From Nitrospirota bacterium (GTDB lineage: Bacteria > Nitrospirota > Thermodesulfovibrionia > Thermodesulfovibrionales > Magnetobacteriaceae), in assembly GCA_015233015.1 (NCBI GenBank), contig JADFYO010000027.1:1-44697 (forward strand): a stretch of DNA of 44,697 bases, given 5' to 3'. The notes under the pieces are model-generated. The model was not told where the DNA came from. It ran no database searches and saw only the letters and a program-made list of their open reading frames with translations. The translations under genes and the position numbers were made by a program. Position 1 is the stretch's first letter. Every line of letters starts with the position of its first letter. This document shows, piece after piece, positions 34,293 through 43,908 of this stretch.

Positions 34293-36091
34293 TTTTACAG
34301 GCGTTGTATGATTTGTTTGACAGAAGGAAAGATGAATTACCAGAGGAGGGTTTTGAAGATAAGGAGATACCTTTCTTAATTGGCATCAACAGTAAAGGTG
34401 AGTTTGTTAGTTTGCAGGACACAAGAACGCTTGATGGTAAAAAATTAAATGGACGGAAATTCAGGGTGCCAAAAGGTGCTGGACGTTCCTCTCCGAAAGC
34501 GTGGCAAATGGCAAACCTGCTTTGGGATCATTACGGATATGTATTCGGCTATTCTAACTCTGATAGTGACAACGACAAAGAAAAGACTGAAAAACAGCAT
34601 GAAACCTTTGTAAAACAGATTCAAAAACTTGCTGCCACATATCCAAGCGATATAGAACTGAATGCCGTCATGGAGTTTTACAAGAACAAGCAACATGAAG
34701 ATGTTTTTAAGCACCCTCTATGGCTGGATTGTAAAAATATCGCCGGATGTAATCTTACTTTTCAGATAGATGGGGTAGGTCATATTTGCGACAATGACAA
34801 TGTCCGCGCGTATGTTTCATCTAAGATAAATCAATTAGAATCCGATAGAGATGAAGACGATGTCCCATTGCAAAAAAAAGAGGGCATTTGTTTGATTACA
34901 GGCAATCTGTCAACAATAGCCCGATTGCATCCCAGAACACCGATTGCGGGGGCAAAAAGCAATGCCAAGATCGTATCCTTTCAAAAAAAATCAGGATTTG
35001 ATTCATATGGCAAGGAACAGAGTTACAATGCGCCCGTTAGTGAGAAGGCGGCATTTGCCTATACAACGGCACTTAATTATTTGCTTGCTAAAGGTTCACC
35101 ACAGAAAATATATGTTGGTGACACAACTACTGTCTTCTGGGCTGACAAAAAGCATAAGGTTGAGGACTTATTTATTGAGATATTTGGAGAACCGGCGAAA
35201 GGTGAACCTGAACAAGATTATAAAAGTCTGATTTCAATGTTTCGGTCACCAGAAACCGGCGTAAAGGTCGAACTTGATCCAGAAACGAAATTTTACGTTC
35301 TTGGTCTGGCACCTAATGCGGCACGAATAGCTATTCGTTTCTGGTATGCTGGTACTGTGGGGGAAATTGTTGATAAGATGTGGCAGCACTTCGATGATCT
35401 GGAGATAGTAAAATCCCCAAATGAATGGAGAACTATCTCATTAAGAAATCTGTTGAGATCAACGGCACAGCAGGAAAAGGATAAAAACATATCGCCAAAT
35501 CTTGCCGGTGATTTCATGAAGGCGATACTTGCTGGCACACCCTATCCTGTGACACTTCTATCATCAGTTATACGGAGGATAAAGGCTGAACAGTCGAAAA
35601 AGGATAGTAATGGGAAACCTATGCAAAATGTTACATATCCGCGAGCAGCGCTTATAAAAGCCGTGCTTGTCAGACAATCACGGTATAGAAATGAAAAGGA
35701 GGAGATTGGCATGTCATTAAATCTAAGCAACATGAATATCGGCTATCGTCTTGGACGGCTTTTTTCAGTTTTAGAAAAGATTCAAGAAGAGGCAAACCCG
35801 GGAATCAACGCAACCATTCGGGACAGGTTCTACGGTTCGGCATCAAGTACTCCTGTAACGGTATTCCCATTTTTGATGAGATTGAAAAATCATCATCTCG
35901 CGAAGCTTGAAAATAAGGGGCGCGTCAAAAACATGGAGAAACTCATTGCAGAGATTATGGATTCAATAACAGAATTTCCCGGTCATCTTAGCCTTGATGA
36001 CCAAGGACGTTTTACTATCGGATATTACCACCAGAGACGGGATTTATATACTAAAAAAGACAAAACAGAGGAGGATCCAACAAATGACTAA
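34289..36091 (+). CDS. cas8c: Cas8c (Csd1), large subunit of I-C Cascade
   Basis: A protein of 600 aa, the usual size for Csd1. It begins MILQALYDLFDRRKDELPEEGF and contains GICLITGNLSTIARLHPRTP, KSNAKIVSFQKKSGFDSYGKEQ and FWADKKHKVEDLF, all recognisable for Csd1. It recognises the PAM and holds the complex together. The last 126 codons are also read separately from an internal start as Cas11c (next entry). It overlaps cas7c by 8 nt. Confidence 0.95.
   Translation: MILQALYDLFDRRKDELPEEGFEDKEIPFLIGINSKGEFVSLQDTRTLDGKKLNGRKFRVPKGAGRSSPKAWQMANLLWDHYGYVFGYSNSDSDNDKEKTEKQHETFVKQIQKLAATYPSDIELNAVMEFYKNKQHEDVFKHPLWLDCKNIAGCNLTFQIDGVGHICDNDNVRAYVSSKINQLESDRDEDDVPLQKKEGICLITGNLSTIARLHPRTPIAGAKSNAKIVSFQKKSGFDSYGKEQSYNAPVSEKAAFAYTTALNYLLAKGSPQKIYVGDTTTVFWADKKHKVEDLFIEIFGEPAKGEPEQDYKSLISMFRSPETGVKVELDPETKFYVLGLAPNAARIAIRFWYAGTVGEIVDKMWQHFDDLEIVKSPNEWRTISLRNLLRSTAQQEKDKNISPNLAGDFMKAILAGTPYPVTLLSSVIRRIKAEQSKKDSNGKPMQNVTYPRAALIKAVLVRQSRYRNEKEEIGMSLNLSNMNIGYRLGRLFSVLEKIQEEANPGINATIRDRFYGSASSTPVTVFPFLMRLKNHHLAKLENKGRVKNMEKLIAEIMDSITEFPGHLSLDDQGRFTIGYYHQRRDLYTKKDKTEEDPTND
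35711..36091 (+). CDS. cas11c: Cas11c small subunit from an internal start in cas8c
   Basis: In I-C systems the small subunit Cas11c is known to be translated from within cas8c. Here an ATG at 35711 (codon 475 of cas8c, same frame) has an ideal Shine-Dalgarno, AAGGAGG at 35696-35702, 8 nt upstream. It encodes 126 aa starting MSLNLSNMNIGYRLGRLFSV, rich in helix formers, as expected for Cas11. No separate cas11 gene exists in the locus. Confidence 0.85.
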   Translation: MSLNLSNMNIGYRLGRLFSVLEKIQEEANPGINATIRDRFYGSASSTPVTVFPFLMRLKNHHLAKLENKGRVKNMEKLIAEIMDSITEFPGHLSLDDQGRFTIGYYHQRRDLYTKKDKTEEDPTND

Positions 36092-36968
36092 TCCAATTCA
36101 GAACCGCTATGACTTCGTACTTTTTTTTGATGTTAAAGATGGCAACCCAAATGGAGACCCCGACGCGGGGAATCTGCCGCGTGTCGACCCTGAAACCGGA
36201 CACGGGCTTGTTACCGATGTGTGTTTGAAGAGAAAGGTAAGAAACTATGTGCAGCTTATAAAAAACTGCTCTGTACCGTACGATATTTTTATCAAGGAGA
36301 AGGCTATCCTGAACAATCTGATTGATAAAGCACATGAAGAAGAAGATGTAAAGGCTAAAGAGAAGGGAGACAAAACAGAAGCAGCACGTCAATATATGTG
36401 CGGAAACTACTATGATGTCAGGACATTTGGGGCAGTCATGTCAACAGGAAAGAATGCCGGTCAGGTGCGCGGCCCCGTTCAACTTACCTTCTCGCGGAGC
36501 GTCGATCAGGTTGTACCGCTTGAACATAGTATTACGCGCATGGCGGTTGCAACTGAGGCGGAGGCAGAGAAACAGCAAGGGGATAACCGAACTATAGGAA
36601 GGAAGTTTACAATTCCTTATGGCCTGTATCGTTGCCACGGCTTTATATCTGCGCCATTTGCTGACAATTCAAATGGAAAAAACGGGACTGGTTTTAGTGA
36701 AGACGATCTAAAACTGTTTTGGGACGCACTTGTGAACATGTTTGAGTGCGACCACTCCGCTGCACGCGGTCATATGGCAACGAGAAAACTTATAGTCTTC
36801 AAGCATGACTCGGCACTTGGAAATGGGCCGGCACATAAATTATTCGATAAAATCAAGGCAACGGTTAATGATAAGACAAAGCCAGCGCGTGATTTTACCG
36901 ATTATACGATAACCGTGCCGAATCAATCCGATATGCCGCAAGGTGTAATCTTGGACGAAAAGCTCTAA
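36084..36968 (+). CDS. cas7c: Cas7c (Csd2), backbone subunit of I-C Cascade
   Basis: A protein of 294 aa. It opens with MTNPIQNRYDFVLFFDVKDG, followed by NPNGDPDAGNLPRVDPETGHGLVTD, and contains RNYVQL, YDVRTFGAVMSTGKNAGQVRGPVQ and SRSVDQVVPLEHSITRMAV. Several copies line the crRNA spacer in the effector complex. A longer frame from 35994 exists, but the ATG at 36084 has a GAGGAGG ribosome site and the family start, so I use it. Confidence 0.94.
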   Translation: MTNPIQNRYDFVLFFDVKDGNPNGDPDAGNLPRVDPETGHGLVTDVCLKRKVRNYVQLIKNCSVPYDIFIKEKAILNNLIDKAHEEEDVKAKEKGDKTEAARQYMCGNYYDVRTFGAVMSTGKNAGQVRGPVQLTFSRSVDQVVPLEHSITRMAVATEAEAEKQQGDNRTIGRKFTIPYGLYRCHGFISAPFADNSNGKNGTGFSEDDLKLFWDALVNMFECDHSAARGHMATRKLIVFKHDSALGNGPAHKLFDKIKATVNDKTKPARDFTDYTITVPNQSDMPQGVILDEKL

Positions 36969-37640
36969 TTGTACACTGAAGATGACCTGCTGCCGCTATC
37001 GGCGTTACAGCATCTGCTGTTTTGTGAGCGGCAGTGTGCGCTTATTCATATTGAGCAGGCATGGGATGAGAATCTCTTCACGGCTGAGGGCAGGATTATG
37101 CACGAGCAGGTTGACAGCGGCAAATCTGAAAGTCGGCGAGATATTAAAATCTCCACCGGCGTTGCCCTCCGGTCATTGGCTCTTGGACTGTCAGGTAAGG
37201 CCGATGTTGTCGAATTCCATAAGATTCGCAGCGATCCCGCTGTGAAAGGTTTAAAATGGCAGCCCTTCCCTGTTGAGTACAAACGCGGAAGCCCAAAAAA
37301 AGGTAATTACGATGTCGTTCAGCTCTGTGCTCAGGCAATGTGTCTTGAGGAAATGCTTGACGTCAGAATCGAACATGGGGCGATGTTTTATGGCAAGACA
37401 AGACGATGCCTCAACGTAATCTTCGACGCTGCACTTAGGCAGCTTACCGCACAAACCGCGATCAGGCTACATGAACTTATAGATTCGGGGGCGACGCCCT
37501 TTCCGCAGTTCGGCCCTAAATGTAAAAACTGCTCCCTCATCGAGATATGTCTGCCGCAGAATATGAAAAAGGGCCGCCCCGTCGAAAAATATATGGAAAT
37601 GTCCATTGCCAGAGGCATGGATGATATGGCGGAAGACTAA
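36969..37640 (+). CDS. cas4: Cas4 exonuclease
   Basis: A protein of 223 aa that starts with TTG directly after the cas7c stop (TAATTG). It has a RecB-like nuclease core (GKADVVEFH, PVEYKRGSPK) and the Fe-S cysteines (Cys in LLFCERQC, and the C-terminal CKNCSLIEICLP). In I-C, Cas4 trims prespacers and selects them by PAM during integration by Cas1-Cas2. It shares one base with the cas1 start. Confidence 0.93.
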   Translation: MYTEDDLLPLSALQHLLFCERQCALIHIEQAWDENLFTAEGRIMHEQVDSGKSESRRDIKISTGVALRSLALGLSGKADVVEFHKIRSDPAVKGLKWQPFPVEYKRGSPKKGNYDVVQLCAQAMCLEEMLDVRIEHGAMFYGKTRRCLNVIFDAALRQLTAQTAIRLHELIDSGATPFPQFGPKCKNCSLIEICLPQNMKKGRPVEKYMEMSIARGMDDMAED

Positions 37641-38695
37641 TGAAGCGATTATTAAATACCCTGTACGTTACGACACAAGGGGCATATCTCACGAAAGAGG
37701 GTGAGACGGTCGTCGTGAAGTCAGGCGATGATACGATGGTAAAGCTGCCGGTGCATAATTTGGGCAGCATCGTATGTTTTGGGCAGGTGATGAGCAGTCC
37801 AGCATTGATGGGATTTTGCGCTGAACGCGGTGTGTCGATAAGTTTTATGACGGAGTATGGGCGGTTTCTTGCAAAGGTGCAGGGGCCGGTATCAGGGAAT
37901 GTGTTATTAAGGAGGGAGCAATATCGCCGCGCTGACGACAGCGATGAGACGTTAAAAATAGCGAGGGCGGTGCTTACGGCGAAAATCTCCAATTGCCGAA
38001 CCGTGCTTAGACGCATGTTAAGGGATCATTCAGAATCACGCGACGGCGCGGCAGCCTCGAAATTTAACATAGACGCAGTGTCAAGTGCGGCCGACAGATT
38101 AGGCATGTCTATCGGCAGGCTGCAACGTGTGGAATCTCTTGATGAGATAATGGGTGTTGAGGGAGACGCGGCGCATAACTATTTCGGCGTATTCGACAAT
38201 CTGATTATTTCACAAAAGGAGGAATTCTATTTCAGGGAAAGGAGCAGGCGTCCGCCGATGGACAATGTCAACTGCCTGTTATCTTTTTTATATACGATAG
38301 TGCTGCATGACATACGGTCAGCGTGTGAGACGGTGGGGTTGGACCCTGCGGTAGGGTATATACACCGGGACAGGCCGGGGCGTCCGGGTTTAGCGCTTGA
38401 TATACTTGAGGAATTCAGGCCATACCTTGCGGACAGGCTTGCGGTAAGTCTTATAAATCTGGGGCAGGTGCGGCCATCGGGGTTTAAGAAACAGGAGGCC
38501 GGAGGGGTTTTGATGGATGATGAGACGCGAAAAACTGTTCTGATTGCGTATCAAAAGAGGAAACAGGAGGAGCTGACACATCCATTTTTGAATGAAAAAG
38601 TACCGGTGGGATTGCTGTGTCATGTTCAGGCGATGTTATTAGCGCGGTATATTCGACAGGATTTGGATGGTTATCCGCCGTTCATATGGAAATAG
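37640..38695 (+). CDS. cas1: Cas1 integrase (type I-C)
   Basis: A protein of 351 aa. Catalytic residues can be placed in the IMGVEGDAAHNYFGVF segment (Glu), in PAVGYIHRDRPGRPGLALDILEEFRP (His and Asp/Glu region) and in the following conserved helix. It integrates spacers at the leader-proximal repeat with Cas2. The start overlaps the cas4 stop by 1 nt (TAATG). Confidence 0.96.
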   Translation: MKRLLNTLYVTTQGAYLTKEGETVVVKSGDDTMVKLPVHNLGSIVCFGQVMSSPALMGFCAERGVSISFMTEYGRFLAKVQGPVSGNVLLRREQYRRADDSDETLKIARAVLTAKISNCRTVLRRMLRDHSESRDGAAASKFNIDAVSSAADRLGMSIGRLQRVESLDEIMGVEGDAAHNYFGVFDNLIISQKEEFYFRERSRRPPMDNVNCLLSFLYTIVLHDIRSACETVGLDPAVGYIHRDRPGRPGLALDILEEFRPYLADRLAVSLINLGQVRPSGFKKQEAGGVLMDDETRKTVLIAYQKRKQEELTHPFLNEKVPVGLLCHVQAMLLARYIRQDLDGYPPFIWK

Positions 38696-38702
38696 GTGGA
38701 AA

Positions 38703-38990
38703 ATGCTGGTATTGATAAGTTATGATGTATCAATTGAGGGGGATGGAAAGAGGAGATTGAGGAGGGTGGCGAAGGCATGTCAGGATTATGGGCAGAGGGT
38801 ACAGTATTCGGTGTTTGAGTGCATAGTAGATCCGGGGCAGTGGACGCACCTGCGACAAAGATTGATAGATGAGATAGACGAGGAGTGTGACAGTCTGCGG
38901 TTTTATTTTTTGGGATCGAACTGGAAGCACCGGATAGAGCACATAGGGGCTAAGGGCACATATGATCAGGAAGGGCCGCTGATATTTTGA
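38703..38990 (+). CDS. cas2: Cas2 (type I-C)
   Basis: A protein of 95 aa that begins MLVLISYDVSIEGDGKRRLR, the Cas2 ferredoxin-like fold, with YGQRVQYSVFECIVD and LRFYFLGSNW. It bridges the Cas1 dimers during spacer acquisition. An in-frame ATG at 38667 would extend into the end of cas1 and has no family similarity, so the Met at 38703 is preferred. Confidence 0.95.
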   Translation: MLVLISYDVSIEGDGKRRLRRVAKACQDYGQRVQYSVFECIVDPGQWTHLRQRLIDEIDEECDSLRFYFLGSNWKHRIEHIGAKGTYDQEGPLIF

Positions 38991-39170
38991 AAATGCGAAC
39001 CCAAAGCGGACATATTTATACAAGGGCGGTTCGCGCAGATAAAATTATCTTATAATACAAAGAGTTACAAATAATGATCTTTGATAAGAAGAGAATAGGT
39101 TACACAAAACCGCCATGTAGGCGGAAAGTACATGTAAGAGCCTTGGCTATCAACGCTGTCAAAGGCGACA
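38991..39170 (+). promoter_or_regulatory. CRISPR leader
   Basis: 180 bp of AT-rich sequence between cas2 and the first repeat. A TATAAT box is at 39051-39056 (no good -35). A hairpin CCGCC-atgta-GGCGG is at 39110-39124. The last bases GGCGACA pair with the first bases of repeat 1 (GTCGCC) as a 13-nt palindrome spanning the junction. New spacers should enter at this end, and transcription runs through the array on the plus strand. Confidence 0.75.
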
Positions 39171-41779
39171 GTCGCCCCTCACGCAGGGGCGTGGATTGAA
39201 ACTTAAAGCAGTCAAAGGCCAATTCAAGGGACGTGGTCGCCCCTCACGCAGGGGCGTGGATTGAAACAGATATATCGAGGCGCTAAACGGCTCAAAGATT
39301 GTCGCCCCTCACGCAGGGGCGTGGATTGAAACTCATCAGGCGGAGGCGGTAATCTACCCGGCCCGAGTCGCCCCTCACGCAGGGGCGTGGATTGAAACGG
39401 CTACAACGTCATCAAACCCGATGCGATGGGCGGTCGCCCCTCACGCAGGGGCGTGGATTGAAACAATTGATACGACAAAGGCATTCCCGTGCCGTCATGT
39501 CGCCCCTCACGCAGGGGCGTGGATTGAAACCTCTACCTTTGCGTCCGTTGTTTCCTTGACGTGCGTCGCCCCTCACGCAGGGGCGTGGATTGAAACACGT
39601 TCGAAACCTGAAACTCTTAGGAGGTGTAGCAGTCGCCCCTCACGCAGGGGCGTGGATTGAAACTCATTACCTCGTCCATTGTTGCTATATGGTCAACGTC
39701 GCCCCTCACGCAGGGGCGTGGATTGAAACCTCATAATCTGTGTTATTGCCTGAAGACACTATGTCGCCCCTCACGCAGGGGCGTGGATTGAAACTATTAA
39801 CCGGCATTCCGTCAATAGAAAAAGATGCGTCGCCCCTCACGCAGGGGCGTGGATTGAAACAGCTTTGAGTTCCTGCTTCACATCGCCCGTTACAGTCGCC
39901 CCTCACGCAGGGGCGTGGATTGAAACAGTTATTGTCATTTTCCGTCGTCCCTTATACTAACGTCGCCCCTCACGCAGGGGCGTGGATTGAAACTAAGTCG
40001 TATAGCTACGCCGGTACAATGGATAGGGTCGCCCCTCACGCAGGGGCGTGGATTGAAACTTGTGCTGATTGAAGCTGAACGATTTCAGCGTCCGTCGCCC
40101 CTCACGCAGGGGCGTGGATTGAAACCCGCATGGTTGGCAGGCATGGTAAAGAAATCCGAGTCGCCCCTCACGCAGGGGCGTGGATTGAAACAGGCGTATC
40201 CCATACCTGCATCTGTCTAATCGTCTGGTCGCCCCTCACGCAGGGGCGTGGATTGAAACATCCTCAACTCGCAAGTCTCTATCTCCACTCAGCGTCGCCC
40301 CTCACGCAGGGGCGTGGATTGAAACGGCTTTGTTCCTATAGGGTTTTTACCTGCCTGTGTCGCCCCTCACGCAGGGGCGTGGATTGAAACTTTACCCGAT
40401 TAGGGGACAACCCTAACGGGCTATGTCGCCCCTCACGCAGGGGCGTGGATTGAAACCTGATGAGGAGCTTGATTATAACCTTGCTACTGCCCGTCGCCCC
40501 TCACGCAGGGGCGTGGATTGAAACCATTGAGACGCTGCCGGTGCCCCAGATGGGTTATGTCGCCCCTCACGCAGGGGCGTGGATTGAAACACAGGTGCGG
40601 AAACGAAAAGAAACGAGGGGAACCGTCGCCCCTCACGCAGGGGCGTGGATTGAAACTGTATCGATGGTCTGCTGATTGTAGAAAGCCCTGGTCGCCCCTC
40701 ACGCAGGGGCGTGGATTGAAACGGGCACTATTATGAAGAATTTACCGATCCTATAGTCGCCCCTCACGCAGGGGCGTGGATTGAAACAGGCAATACTTGA
40801 ATGCGGTCCAATACCTTCTTTGGTCGCCCCTCACGCAGGGGCGTGGATTGAAACAGATGTAATTTGCTGGCATAGACTTATAGTATCAGTCGCCCCTCAC
40901 GCAGGGGCGTGGATTGAAACACACCTATTTTACGGCAAAAACTACATATATCATTATGTCGCCCCTCACGCAGGGGCGTGGATTGAAACCATTTACTAGC
41001 TACGTGGCGTTATGCAATAACTGGTCGCCCCTCACGCAGGGGCGTGGATTGAAACAGCTATAAAGGCTTTTGCTACTATCTGCTTTATGTCGCCCCTCAC
41101 GCAGGGGCGTGGATTGAAACATTTACTAGCTACGTGGCGGCTACACGGCGTTAGGTCGCCCCTCACGCAGGGGCGTGGATTGAAACCATATTAACCTCTT
41201 TAATAATTTTATTTACTCAGTCGCCCCTCACGCAGGGGCGTGGATTGAAACAAATTACATACATCTTAATCAACATATGTTATACGTCGCCCCTCACGCA
41301 GGGGCGTGGATTGAAACATGATATAGCTAAACCACAAACTATAGATTATATGTCGCCCCTCACGCAGGGGCGTGGATTGAAACGTACTAACCAGTGTCAT
41401 CGGAGGGATTGAACCAGGGGCGCCCCTCACGCAGGGGCGTGGATTGAAACGATATGCGTCTCCGCGTATATCCTTGCAGGTGGGTCGCCCCTCACGCAGG
41501 GGCGTGGATTGAAACACGAAGTAATCAAAGAACTCCTCAAGCGCAGTATGTCGCCCCTCACGCAGGGGCGTGGATTGAAACTTAATAGTGCCGGAGTGAA
41601 TCGAGTCGTCATCGGTCGCCCCTCACGCAGGGGCGTGGATTGAAACATATTACGGCAAAGTAAATTCGGGGGACGCATGGGTCGCCCCTCACGCAGGGGC
41701 GTGGATTGAAACAAAGACAAATTGCCCTGTGGCTTGGACTGGGTATTGTCGCCCCTCACGCAGGGGCGTGGATTGAAAC
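39171..41779 (+). CRISPR. Type I-C CRISPR array, 40 repeats and 39 spacers
   Basis: The 32-bp repeat begins GTCGCCCCTC and ends GATTGAAAC. Its transcript folds into a 7-bp stem (CGCCCCT with AGGGGCG) around a CACGC loop, the form cleaved by Cas5c. I counted 40 repeats by start position from 39171 to 41748; spacers are 33-37 nt. All repeats look identical except number 35 (41419), which has G in place of T at position 2. Spacers 28 and 30 share 19 nt at their 5' ends. The last repeat is intact, and a truncated gene follows immediately. Confidence 0.99.
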
Positions 41780-43908
41780 TGATGAGAATGAAGATCTGCA
41801 CGATTTTCCACTCTAAAGAAGATATTTATAACCTTGTGTATAAGAAATTGAAAAATATTGGCCTAAAAACATTACTGTTTTTGAGAAATATAGAGGAAAT
41901 TATATGGTCATCGTTGTATGGGGAGCGGGGTCATTACATTAAAGAAACCAAGGAAATGGAGGGGGCTAAAAGAGTTACGGTAATATCCAAAGAGGACTTG
42001 GAAGAATACATCTTGGAAGAATACATAGTGCTTCAGAGGCCGATCACGATAGATGACAGGATTCTGAAGACTGAAGTTGCATACAAATTAGGTGAAGACA
42101 AGCAGGGTAAGGAAATAGTTGTGCCGGAGCCTGATTCAAAGCTTGTCGTGTATTTCCCTACTGAGAAGGTAACTTTTTTGAATTTTCTTGTCCAGGGTCC
42201 ATACAAGACCACTCCAAACCGTGAAAACATTCCCTCGGATGATGAGCAGAATAAAATGATTATTGAAGAGACAGGCAAATTGATCGCTGATAGCCTATCT
42301 GTTATTAAAAGATTAGGATATCTTGATACCAGCTTCATGAGCATACTTCCTATTCATCCTGAGCACAGAGAGAAGGAACCAATCTATTCGGCGCTTTATG
42401 AAAAAATAAAAGAGAAATTCCTGTCAGATGATGAGCTATTACCCACTGCGCAGGGTAGGATACACGCCTCACCGGGCACCGCTTTGCTGGCACGAGGCAA
42501 AGAACTAACTGAATTCCTAAATAATGAAGACATTCGCCTGCTTTTTTCCAAACAGCATTGGCTGGATACAAATATTACTTACGACAAAACAAGGGATCTG
42601 AGAGACTATTTGATCAATGAGCTTGGCATCAAAGAAGTTGATTTTGAAGTTTTTGCAAGGAGTCTAACGAAAGATTTTCTGAAAACGAAGTCAGATGAAT
42701 GGATGATAGGCTTTTATTCGCGGTTACTTGATCAAGAGGCTCTCTGGCGGGACAGACCTAAAGCCAGTATTTTAAGAACGAAGCCTATTATTCGATTAGA
42801 TAATGGCGAACACATAGAGCCGTTCGATGAGGAAAGAAAGGCGCAAGTATATTTACCATCAGAAAAAAGATCAGAATTTAAGACAGTTAAGCGTAAGCTC
42901 ATAGAAAACGAAAACGCTCTGAAATTCTTAAAGGAGCTTGGCTTATCAGAACCAGACCTCCTTGCTGAAGTCAAGGAATTCGTTCTTCCTAAATATTATT
43001 CAGGAGAGTTTCAGATCAATGAGATTTATTACGATGACTTCGAAAAACTGCTTACTGTATATGAAACCATTTCTTCAAACAAGAAGATGGAATACGTCTC
43101 ACAGCTAAAAGGTACTCCGTTTGTATCTTCTATCAATTACGCAAAGCAGGAAAAAATATGTAAGCCGACAGATGTATATTTTAACAGTGAGGAGCTTGAA
43201 AAATATTTCGCGGATAATGACAAAATCTATTTTGTATCAGGTGCTCTTATCGATAAATTAGGATCCGAAAGAGTGCCATCTTTTTTGCAGGAACTTGGCG
43301 TGGCAGACAGCCCAAGACGCATTCAAATTGAAGGGAGGCTTTCTGATGATGAGAAAGCGCGTCTGCGTAACAATGAAGGATGCACCTACGATATCCACCA
43401 GAAGGACTTTGATTATGAAGGATTGACTATTTTCCTAAATCGGATGTCGCCAGAAAACTCGTTTTTATTGTGGTCATTACTGCTAAGGGGCATTAAAGAA
43501 GTGGCTCGCAATTATTTCAAAGGCGAATATAGATGGTTCTATCGCACAGACCATACGGCACCGTTTGATGCTACCTTCTTGAAGTCACTCAAACAATCAA
43601 GATGGCTTGTTAATAGAGAGGGCAAGCTGGTCAAACCCTCAGATGTGACATTCGCGGAACTGCCTGATGAATTCAAAAAGGAAAGTCCGAATGTTGATGT
43701 ATTAATCAATGGGCTTCAATTTAAGCCAGCTATTGTCGACCAATTACCTCCAGAAGATAAAGAAAAATATGAACTTACTAAGGACTATACATCAGAAGAA
43801 CTTGCAAAAATTCTTGCTGATTATAAAAAGAAATCGGGTACTAAAAAGACGGAGGAACCTGATAAAGATGAAGAGGGATGGGAGCGGACCACAAACCAGA
43901 TGAAGTAG
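41780..43908 (+). pseudogene. Sacsin/DUF3883-type defence protein, N-terminal ATPase lost
   Basis: A frame of 708 aa from the Met at 41782, three bases after the last CRISPR repeat. Its first residues correspond to the part just after the GHKL ATPase of large sacsin-N-terminal-like proteins (KKLKNIGLKTLLFLRNIEEI, W). The rest is the long middle region (LYEKIKEKFLSDDELLPT, GRIHASPG, LRDYLINELGIKEVDF, FEKLLTVYETI, WLVNREGKLVKPSDV). Full-length relatives have about 270 extra N-terminal residues that bind ATP. It ends at 43908 by a frameshift, just before the DUF3883 domain. The gene is probably inactive, but both parts remain translatable. Confidence 0.75.

Noticed and set aside
35994-36083. Longer start for cas7c
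   Set aside because: The extra residues are cas8c sequence in another frame, while the ATG at 36084 has the family N terminus and a strong ribosome site.
41384-41418. Spacer 34 contains, in reverse, a tRNA T-loop-like GGTTCAATCCC
   Set aside because: No acceptor stem or anticodon arm can be formed; one short match in a 35-nt spacer is not enough.
40921-41680. Spacers 27 and 38 share TTACGGCAAA
   Set aside because: A 10-nt match among 39 spacers is expected about once by chance, unlike the 19-nt match of spacers 28 and 30.
41722-41781. Start of the sacsin-like frame inside spacer 39
   Set aside because: The first 20 residues are CRISPR repeat and spacer; the gene remnant begins only after the last repeat.
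39421-41801. Several open frames across the CRISPR array with repeated VAPHAGAWIET, SPLTQGRGLK or FNPRPCVRGD units
   Set aside because: They are six-frame readings of the CRISPR repeat and spacers, not proteins.
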